Program-made: the position numbers and the translations under genes
In this document: positions 1-4,773 of the stretch, in pieces
Layout: each line of letters starts with the position of its first letter
Numbering within the stretch: the first letter of the stretch is position 1
DNA from: Acidimicrobiaceae bacterium
GTDB taxonomy: Bacteria; Actinomycetota; Acidimicrobiia; Acidimicrobiales; RAAP-2
Assembly (NCBI GenBank): GCA_003164275.1
Contig: PLSY01000171.1
Location: 27,833-35,708 of the forward strand
Direction: 5' to 3'
Length of the DNA: 7,876 bases
The notes under the pieces: generated by a model
Seen by the model: only the letters and a program-made list of their open reading frames with translations
Database searches by the model: none
Told to the model about the DNA's origin: nothing

Positions 1-526
1 CGTAGACGTCGGCGTCGAGGATGCCGACGTCAAAGCCCTTGCGGGCCAGGGCAACAGCGAGGTTGACGGTGACCGAGGACTTGCCCACGCCTCCTTTGCC
101 CGATGAGATGCCGAGGATCCGGGTCTTCGAGCGGGGCAGCATGAACCGATTGGGACGGCCCTCCTCATGGCCCAACTGGCCGCCGTGGGCATGATCGTGG
201 CCGTCATCAGCAGCGTGCTGGGTCCCACCGTCGACCGGCTCTCCGCGCAGCAGCATTCGCAGCCTCGCTCGTGGCTCTTCTTCCATGACGTCCGAGTCGA
301 CGGCCAGTTCGTCCACACCCGGGAGCGGGCTGACGGCCTGGCGGACCCGATCGACCAGCTCGTCCATCTGGGGGTAGTGGGCGACAGGGAGGGCCAGCTC
401 GACCGTCACCCGCTTGCGCTTCACCCGCACGGCGCCGACCATGCCCAGCTCGCCCAAGGAACGACGCAGCTCGGGATCGACCACGGCGGCAACAGCCGCT
501 GTGACCTGGGACTCGTCGATGGGCAT
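1..526 (-). CDS. mrp: Mrp/ApbC family P-loop ATPase, Fe-S cluster carrier (partial, C-terminus cut by window edge)
   Basis: Partial gene; 175 N-terminal residues are visible before the left edge. Residues about 5-80 form a MIP18/DUF59-type domain (DPELRRSLGELGMV near 17-30). After a linker comes the ATPase domain with a deviant Walker A, SGKGGVGKSS, at 142-151, and the ILDADVY strand at 169-175. Full Mrp/ApbC proteins are about 350-380 aa, so roughly half is missing. The family binds and transfers [4Fe-4S] clusters to apoproteins in the cytosol; the C-terminal CXXC that holds the bridging cluster would lie outside the window. The ATG start at 526 is supported by a GAGGAG Shine-Dalgarno at 534-539 (reading GAGGAGAA to 532) and by the DUF59 domain starting right after it. 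The linker (about 102-121) is unusually rich in His and Asp (DDGHDHAHGG). It is divergent from the SufR-like regulator and probably co-regulated with it. The family call is near certain; the carrier role is inferred from the family. Confidence 0.93.
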   Translation of the reverse strand, partial: MPIDESQVTAAVAAVVDPELRRSLGELGMVGAVRVKRKRVTVELALPVAHYPQMDELVDRVRQAVSPLPGVDELAVDSDVMEEEPRARLRMLLRGEPVDGGTQHAADDGHDHAHGGQLGHEEGRPNRFMLPRSKTRILGISSGKGGVGKSSVTVNLAVALARKGFDVGILDADVY

Positions 527-560
527 GGCGGTTCTCCTCGGGGAATTTCGGCTTCACCGG

Positions 561-566
561 TACACT
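561..566 (+). promoter_or_regulatory. -10 box of the SufR-like regulator, leaderless start
   Basis: TACACT fits the TAnnnT -10 pattern and lies exactly 7 bases before the GTG at 574. That is the classic spacing for a leaderless actinobacterial mRNA whose first base is the start codon. No Shine-Dalgarno precedes this GTG, which agrees with leaderless translation. No recognisable -35 is present around 538-543. An ACCGGT palindrome abuts the box at 556-561 and could be part of an operator, but this is unproven. Confidence 0.5.
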
Positions 567-567
567 A
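562..567 (-). promoter_or_regulatory. Candidate -10 box for mrp (TAGTGT)
   Basis: Read on the minus strand, TAGTGT fits the TAnnnT form of an actinobacterial -10 box. It would place the mRNA start near 555, about 29 nt upstream of the mrp ATG, leaving room for the visible Shine-Dalgarno. It overlaps the plus-strand box by five bases. No clear -35 was seen. This is a prediction from sequence pattern only. Confidence 0.35.
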
Positions 568-573
568 GGGGAC

Positions 574-1365
574 GTGCAAGCGGACTCGGACAGGCCAATC
601 CTCCTCCCCGACCTGAGCACGGACCCCTCGGACACGGGCACGGCTTCCGGCTCAGACGAGTCCGATAGCCACTTCTCGGCGGCCGTAACGGCCGTCACAG
701 CCGCCTTCGGCGACCCCACCCGGCGGGAGATCTACCTCTTCGTGCGAGCCAATCCCGGCGCCACCGCTTCGGATGTGGCGACCCGCTTCTCGCTCCATCC
801 GAATGTGGCCCGTCACCATCTCGAGCGCCTGGCTACCGGCGCCTATGTCGAGGTGACCATGGAGCGGGTGGCCGGTCACGGCGCCGGGCGGCCGTCGAAG
901 CGGTTCAGTGCCATCGGCTCACACCCCACACTCGACCTCTTCACCCGGCGCGACGACCTCCTCGTCCTGCTGCTCCAAGAGGCACTCCAGCTGCTCGGGC
1001 CGGTCGTGGCCGAGGGCATGGCCGAACGAGTCGGCGAGGAGTACGGGCGCACTCTGGCCGGGCAGATGTCACCGGGAGACGGTCAGCGGTCGTTGCGCAC
1101 GGCCATGCACGCCATCGCCGACACGCTGACAGCCCACGGGTTCGCCGCCCATGCCGAGGATCAGGGCACGACCACAGCCGTGGTGGCCGACAACTGCCCG
1201 TTCGGCAGTGCCGCCTCCCAGAACCCAGTGCTCTGCGCCGTCGACCGGGGAATGGTCAAGGGCCTGCTCGCCGGGTTGTGCGGTGAGGAGCCCGCCGGAG
1301 TCGTGCCCGTAGTCCTGTCGTCGTCCCGAGCCCGGGGCGACGACGCCTGCGCCGCGGTGGTCTGA
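574..1365 (+). CDS. SufR-like winged-helix transcriptional regulator with Cys-rich C-terminal domain
   Basis: A 263-residue regulator. Residues 1-35 are an acidic, low-complexity leader. Residues about 36-112 are an ArsR/DeoR-like winged helix: FGDPTRREIYLFV opens helix 1, HPNVARHHLERL (75-86) is the recognition helix, and GHGAGRPSKRF (101-111) is the wing. The C-terminal half ends in a likely Fe-S domain with Cys208, Cys221, Cys236 and Cys259; 208 and 221 are spaced C-X12-C and 221 and 236 C-X14-C. This layout resembles SufR, which senses cluster status and represses suf genes. The GTG start is chosen for its promoter spacing. A later start cannot be excluded because the first 35 residues are not conserved-looking. 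The neighbours (mrp divergent, cysteine desulfurase 16 bp downstream) fit an Fe-S role. Family call is good; cluster binding and targets are inferred. It could instead be a related regulator sensing another ligand through its cysteines. Confidence 0.8.
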   Translation: MQADSDRPILLPDLSTDPSDTGTASGSDESDSHFSAAVTAVTAAFGDPTRREIYLFVRANPGATASDVATRFSLHPNVARHHLERLATGAYVEVTMERVAGHGAGRPSKRFSAIGSHPTLDLFTRRDDLLVLLLQEALQLLGPVVAEGMAERVGEEYGRTLAGQMSPGDGQRSLRTAMHAIADTLTAHGFAAHAEDQGTTTAVVADNCPFGSAASQNPVLCAVDRGMVKGLLAGLCGEEPAGVVPVVLSSSRARGDDACAAVV

Positions 1366-1381
1366 CCGGCGTCTGCGAACC

Positions 1382-2527
1382 TTGGCCCGGCACTACCTCG
1401 ACCACGCCTCGACAACGCCGGTTCGGCCCGAGGCCCGACGGGCCATGGCCGATTGGGAGTCCACCGGCGTCACCGCCGATCCGGGGCGGGTCCACACCGA
1501 AGGGCGCATGGTACGGGTGGCACTGGAGGATGCCCGGGACCGGGTGGCCGACCTCTTCGGTGTCCGGTCCCGGCAGGTGGTGTTGACCTCGGGTGGAACC
1601 GAAGCCATCAACGCAGCCGTTTGGGGCGTGCTCCGCGCCGACCCAGGCCCCGTGGCCTGTGCCGAGGTCGAACACTCGGCGGTCAGGGACGCATCAGCTC
1701 GGTCGGGTCCGATCGCCACCATCGCCGTAGACGGATCCGGTCGCATCGAGCGGGAGGCCATAGACGCAGCCTTCGCCCACAGCCGGGCGGCATTCGGGCG
1801 GAACCCGGCCCTCGTCCACTGCCAGTGGGCCAACCACGAGGTCGGGACCGTCCAACCCATCGCAGCGGTGGTCGAGCACTGCCGCGACCATGGCGTGCCC
1901 ATCCACGTCGACGCGGTGGCAGCTGGCGGACATGTCCCCGTAGACCTCGGAGCGCTCGACGCCGACTTGGTGTCGGTGTCCTCCCACAAGCTCGGTGGTC
2001 CGGTCGGGGTTGGCGCCCTCATCTTGCGTCGCGGCCTGCGCGTCGAGCCGTTCCTGGTCGGCGGCGAGCAAGAGCGCGCTCGTCGGGCCGGAATGGAGAA
2101 CGTCCTAGGCGCGATCGGCTTCGGGGCAGCGGCCTCCACCCTGGCCGCGCCCGGTGCCATGGAGTCCGAGAGGATGACAGCGCAGCGCCAGTCGGATCGC
2201 CTCAGCCAATTGGCGTTGGCCACCACCGGGGTCACCAGGTTCGGCCACCCCCTCGAGCGTCTCCCCCACATCGTCTGCCTCGGCGTCGAGGGGGTCGAGG
2301 CCGAACCCGTCCTCCTTGGCCTCGACCAGGCTGGCATCGCTGTCCACTCGGGCTCATCGTGCTCGTCGGAGTCCCTCGAGCCATCGCCGGTCCTCATGGC
2401 CATGGGCGTCGACGGCGAGCGGTCACTGCGCCTCTCGGTCGGCTGGTCCACCACTGACTCCGACATCGACGCCTTCTGTGCGGTATTCGGATCGGTTGTG
2501 GGCTCGCTGCGCTCGCTGCGGAGCTGA
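1382..2527 (+). CDS. Cysteine desulfurase, class V aminotransferase fold, NifS/IscS-type (group I)
   Basis: A 381-residue PLP enzyme that would take sulfur from L-cysteine as a persulfide, releasing alanine, for Fe-S clusters or thiolated cofactors and tRNA. Visible motifs in order: YLDHASTTP (5-13); TSGGTEAINAA (69-79, phosphate cup); EVEHSAV with His98, which should stack on PLP; ANHEVGT (150-156); HVDA with Asp177; SSHKLGGP with the Schiff-base Lys203; GGEQERARRAGMENV (227-241); and the catalytic loop HSGSSCSSESLEPSP with Cys327. The short loop followed by SLEPS marks group I rather than SufS. The TTG at 1382 must be about right because the family motif begins at residue 5; no Shine-Dalgarno is visible, so translation is probably coupled to the regulator 16 bp upstream. 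Two pocket residues differ from IscS: His152 where Asn is expected and Ala180 where Gln is expected. No IscU/SufU scaffold gene is adjacent. Function is well supported; the sulfur acceptor is unknown. Confidence 0.92.
   Translation: MARHYLDHASTTPVRPEARRAMADWESTGVTADPGRVHTEGRMVRVALEDARDRVADLFGVRSRQVVLTSGGTEAINAAVWGVLRADPGPVACAEVEHSAVRDASARSGPIATIAVDGSGRIEREAIDAAFAHSRAAFGRNPALVHCQWANHEVGTVQPIAAVVEHCRDHGVPIHVDAVAAGGHVPVDLGALDADLVSVSSHKLGGPVGVGALILRRGLRVEPFLVGGEQERARRAGMENVLGAIGFGAAASTLAAPGAMESERMTAQRQSDRLSQLALATTGVTRFGHPLERLPHIVCLGVEGVEAEPVLLGLDQAGIAVHSGSSCSSESLEPSPVLMAMGVDGERSLRLSVGWSTTDSDIDAFCAVFGSVVGSLRSLRS
2502..2519 (+). repeat. 9-bp tandem duplication at the 3' end of the desulfurase gene
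   Basis: GCTCGCTGC occurs twice head to tail and encodes the terminal SLRSLR. It is in frame and only lengthens the last residues, so it looks like harmless slippage close to the stop codon. Confidence 0.6.
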
Positions 2528-2534
2528 CCGGGAA

Positions 2535-2562
2535 GGGTAAACGCCGCTTGTCCCCGACCTCC
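2535..2562 (+). repeat. Imperfect direct repeat, copy A
   Basis: It starts GGGTAAA and ends GACCTCC, with CGC and TCCCC between. It matches copy B at 2703-2730 at about 22 of 30 aligned positions, allowing short gaps. Copy A starts 7 bp after the desulfurase stop codon. The function is unknown, and chance similarity is not excluded. Confidence 0.4.
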
Positions 2563-2578
2563 ACGAAGGGATGGATCA

Positions 2579-2605
2579 TGGTGGTCCTGGAGTCAGAGAC
2601 CACCA
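2579..2605 (+). terminator. Strong hairpin, possible terminator of the regulator-desulfurase transcript
   Basis: TGGTGGTC plus CTG pairs with CAG, a bulged A and GACCACCA around a GAGT loop, giving an 11-bp stem. It lies 51 bp after the desulfurase stop. No T-tract follows, as is common for high-GC actinobacteria, so it may only stabilise the 3' end. A second GGTGGTC at 2621-2627 can compete for the same GACCACC arm (2598-2604), which would form an alternative stem. Confidence 0.4.
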
Positions 2606-2702
2606 CCACGGGCGACAAGAGGTGGTCGGAGCACGACCTCACCCAACCCTGCATCCGGACCACACCACCATCGCCGCCAGCCTGGCTGACGTTCTCAAGT
2701 CT

Positions 2703-2730
2703 GGGTAAAACGCAAGCTCCCCGGACCTCC
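2703..2730 (+). repeat. Imperfect direct repeat, copy B
   Basis: Second copy of the sequence at 2535-2562, starting 168 bp further on. In both copies the initial GGGTAA falls in the same reading frame, so both carry an in-frame TAA. The flanking sequences of the two copies are unrelated. Confidence 0.4.
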
Positions 2731-2821
2731 GTTGGTCAGCGACGAGCTGAGGGCCAGCACCCCGGGAAAGCCGATCGCCCTTGGCGTCCTCGCCTCCGAG
2801 GTTATGCCGTCGTCGGGCCAT

Positions 2822-2843
2822 GGCCGCCCAAGTGGGGGCAGCC
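2822..2843 (-). terminator. Hairpin downstream of the ccm operon, possible terminator
   Basis: On the minus strand GGCTGCCC pairs with GGGCGGCC around a CCACTT loop: 8 bp including one G-U pair. On the plus strand that pair would be a C-A mismatch, so the structure favours minus-strand RNA. It lies 41 bp beyond the stop of the ccmH-ccmI gene, the last gene of the operon. No T-tract follows. Confidence 0.4.
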
Positions 2844-2884
2844 CTCGCCGCCCATCCGGGCAGAAGCACCGAGGCTGGCTGAGC

Positions 2885-4183
2885 TCAGGCCGCTGGCACC
2901 TGGGCTGGAACGGGGATGCCGGCTTGTTGATAGGCCGTGCGCAACTCCGGGGCCGCTTGCTTCAACAGCGCGGCTGGCGGGCTGTTGGCCAGGAACTTCT
3001 GATACTGGGCTACCGCGGCTGCAGCATTGCTGTCCTGTTGAAGCAGCAGCGTGCCTAGATAGAGCCGAGCGGCATAGTCGTCTGGGTCGAGCAGCACGGC
3101 CCGATTGAGCTTGACCCGAGCATCGGCGATGAGCGAGGCGCTCTTGCCGGATTGGCCGAGCTCGTACTCGAGCCATCCGAGTTGGGCCACGGCAACCTCA
3201 TTGTCTGGATGGGACTTGAGCACCGACTGGTAGTCCGATGCCGCCTGGCCGAGGTCCCCCGAGTTCTCAAGGGACGCCGCCTCGGCCAGGCTCTCTTCGA
3301 TCTGCTGTTGGGGCGTCTCAGCGAAGCTCCCGGTGGCCGACTGGCCGGGAGCCCTATCCGAGGCCGACAGGCTGACGGCCAAGACCAGCGCCGCGCCGAT
3401 CGACACCACCGCTCCGGCCAGGAACCACCAACTCCTCTTGCTCCGGCCCCTCGCTCTGATACTCGCCACCCTCGGGACCACAGGCTCCGCCGGTTCGGCG
3501 GCTTCGATTGCCGCCTCGTCGCTCGATACCAGGTCGATTGCCACGGTGGCCGAGTCCTGTTCGACCTGGCCGACGGCGACCGCTCCCGCCGGTCGGGCCT
3601 CCAAGCCGGCGAGCCTCCTCATGTCCCGCTGGCGCAGGGCCAGGTAGTCCTTGTCGGAAAGGTCACCGGCCAGGTACTCGGCATCGGCGTCGGCCAGTGA
3701 CTGGTTCAAAAAGCGCCTGCGGTCCTCGGTCGCCTCGGTGCTGAGCTCACGATCGACGTCCATGGCCCGCGTGGTCGTAGTGGCGGGCCCCCTACGACGG
3801 ACGAGGACGACGGCAACGGCGGCGATGGCGATGGCCCCCCCGATGAGGGGAAGGAGCCAGACGAGCAGCGACCATCCCGAGGCCGGTGGGTCGAGCACGA
3901 TGGAGGCGCCGTATCGGTCCTCCAGGTAGTCCTTGATCTGCTGGTCACTCCGGCCCTCGGCGATCTGCTGGGCGATGGCGGCCCGCACGGTCACCGCCGT
4001 CGGTGCGGTCGACTGGGCCACCGAGAGGTCTTCGCAGGTGGGACAGCGCACGACGGACTCGATGGCCGAGGCCCGCTCGGACGCAGACGGAGGAGAGGAG
4101 CTGAGGATCCCGCTCCCAAGCACGAGGGCGAGGGCGAGCACCACGGCGAACAGCGTCCACAGGGGGAACCGGCGTTTGCTCAC
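2885..4183 (-). CDS. ccmH: Fused cytochrome c maturation protein CcmH-CcmI (thiol reductase domain plus TPR domain)
   Basis: A 432-residue membrane protein. An N-terminal membrane segment or signal anchor (about 8-27) is followed by the CcmH/CcmL domain with the redox motif VVRCPTC (Cys47, Cys50), a helical region (about 60-90) and a second membrane segment (about 104-128). Residues about 142-195 look like the cytoplasmic charged helix of CcmI (GDLSDKDYLALRQRDMRRLAGLE region). A third membrane segment (252-274) precedes a TPR-like C-terminal domain (about 290-425; periplasm-type, outside the cell membrane). CcmH reduces or mixes disulfides with apocytochrome CXXC cysteines, and CcmI holds the apocytochrome C-terminus for haem ligation by CcmF. 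E. coli CcmH also joins these two parts, so the fusion is not unique. The GTG start overlaps the ccmG stop by 4 bases (GTGA), with no Shine-Dalgarno, implying coupled translation. The TPR assignment rests on helical pattern rather than on strict consensus. Confidence 0.87.
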   Translation of the reverse strand: MSKRRFPLWTLFAVVLALALVLGSGILSSSPPSASERASAIESVVRCPTCEDLSVAQSTAPTAVTVRAAIAQQIAEGRSDQQIKDYLEDRYGASIVLDPPASGWSLLVWLLPLIGGAIAIAAVAVVLVRRRGPATTTTRAMDVDRELSTEATEDRRRFLNQSLADADAEYLAGDLSDKDYLALRQRDMRRLAGLEARPAGAVAVGQVEQDSATVAIDLVSSDEAAIEAAEPAEPVVPRVASIRARGRSKRSWWFLAGAVVSIGAALVLAVSLSASDRAPGQSATGSFAETPQQQIEESLAEAASLENSGDLGQAASDYQSVLKSHPDNEVAVAQLGWLEYELGQSGKSASLIADARVKLNRAVLLDPDDYAARLYLGTLLLQQDSNAAAAVAQYQKFLANSPPAALLKQAAPELRTAYQQAGIPVPAQVPAA

Positions 4184-4773
4184 GATCCGTAGCCGCTGGC
4201 CTCGGCCCGGGCGATGAGGTGGTTGAGGCCGGCCGCGGTCACTCCGCCAAGCACGGAGGCCACCACCCGGCCGTTCGGGGCGATCAGAAACGAGGTCGGG
4301 TTCTCCCTCGCCCCGAAGGAGAGGGCCAGGTTCCCCGAGGCGTCAGCCAGGGTCGGCCAGGTGGCCCCGAGGGTGGCTTGGTAGGCGCGGGCCGCACTGG
4401 CGGTGTCGTTGAAGACCACGCTGAGCATCGACGCGTTCCCGGTCTTTTGGTGCTCGAACTGGAACTTGACCAGCTCGGGCCCCTCCTGCTGGCAGGGCTC
4501 ACACCAGCTGGCGAAGAAGTTGACCACCACGTACTGGCCGGGGGCCCGGGGCAAGGTGTAGTGCGCTCCAGTCACCGTTGTCCCGGAGATGGGCGGGGCC
4601 ATGTGGCCGACCAGCGGATTCTCAGCCTCGATGGTGGTCGCTGAGGGACGGGTGGCCAACACAGCGATCAGACCGGCGGCGATGACCAGGACGCCGACCC
4701 CGACCCAGCGGGCCGTGTGGCGGGCGGGCGGGCGAGCCTCGGAATCCGTCTCTCGCTCGGCCACCGCCGTCAC
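4180..4773 (-). CDS. ccmG: CcmG/DsbE/ResA-like membrane-anchored thioredoxin
   Basis: A 197-residue protein with a short cytoplasmic N-terminus, one membrane anchor (about 22-40) and an extracytoplasmic thioredoxin domain (about 54-190). The active site is FFASWCEPC (Cys91, Cys94). The cis-proline region reads ENPTSFLIAPNGRV (Pro159), where the family usually has Val-Pro. It should keep the apocytochrome haem-binding cysteines or CcmH reduced in the c-type cytochrome pathway. The frame stays open upstream to 5016, but I place the start at GTG 4773. It has a GGGGGAG Shine-Dalgarno 5 nt upstream, makes a 4-base GTGA overlap with the ccmF stop, and gives normal family length. The longer version would overlap ccmF by about 247 bases with non-conserved Arg-rich sequence. 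A general TlpA-type thioredoxin is the alternative, but the position between ccmF and ccmH favours CcmG. Confidence 0.9.
   Translation of the reverse strand: MTAVAERETDSEARPPARHTARWVGVGVLVIAAGLIAVLATRPSATTIEAENPLVGHMAPPISGTTVTGAHYTLPRAPGQYVVVNFFASWCEPCQQEGPELVKFQFEHQKTGNASMLSVVFNDTASAARAYQATLGATWPTLADASGNLALSFGARENPTSFLIAPNGRVVASVLGGVTAAGLNHLIARAEASGYGS

Larger units (their letters stand above)
2528..2884. other. Convergent intergenic region, 357 bp, no convincing gene
   Basis: It lies between the stop codons of the desulfurase (plus) and the fused ccmH-ccmI gene (minus). It holds a plus-strand hairpin at 2579-2605, two imperfect copies of a 28-bp sequence (2535-2562 and 2703-2730) and a minus-strand hairpin at 2822-2843. 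A short frame opens at ATG 2578 behind a GAAGGG Shine-Dalgarno (2565-2570) with good third-position G/C for about 27 codons, and then decays. A different frame ending at TAA 2706-2708 reads ASLADVLKSG, so a frameshifted relic or a small protein is possible. Neither piece is recognised. No tRNA, tmRNA, RNase P or SRP RNA signature was found on either strand. Confidence 0.6.

Noticed and set aside
556..576. Classical SufR operator
   Set aside because: ACACT occurs at 562-566, but I see no matching second half at a fixed spacing, so I do not claim an operator beyond the short ACCGGT palindrome.
1393..2466. 357-residue open frame on the minus strand opposite the desulfurase
   Set aside because: Arg/Ser/Thr-rich translation without motifs, fully antisense to a gene with all desulfurase motifs; typical shadow frame in high-GC DNA.
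2535..2730. CRISPR array
   Set aside because: Only two imperfect copies 168 bp apart; spacer length and identity are wrong.
2528..2884. tRNA, tmRNA, RNase P or SRP RNA gene
   Set aside because: The length would suit a tmRNA, but no T-loop GGTTCGA-type sequence, CCA end or conserved RNase P/SRP cores were found on either strand.
2548..3108. 186-residue open frame on the plus strand spanning the intergenic region and the ccmH-ccmI 3' end
   Set aside because: The right half is antisense to the fused ccmH-ccmI gene and the composition is Pro/Arg-rich. Only the short left part is worth noting, and it is listed separately.
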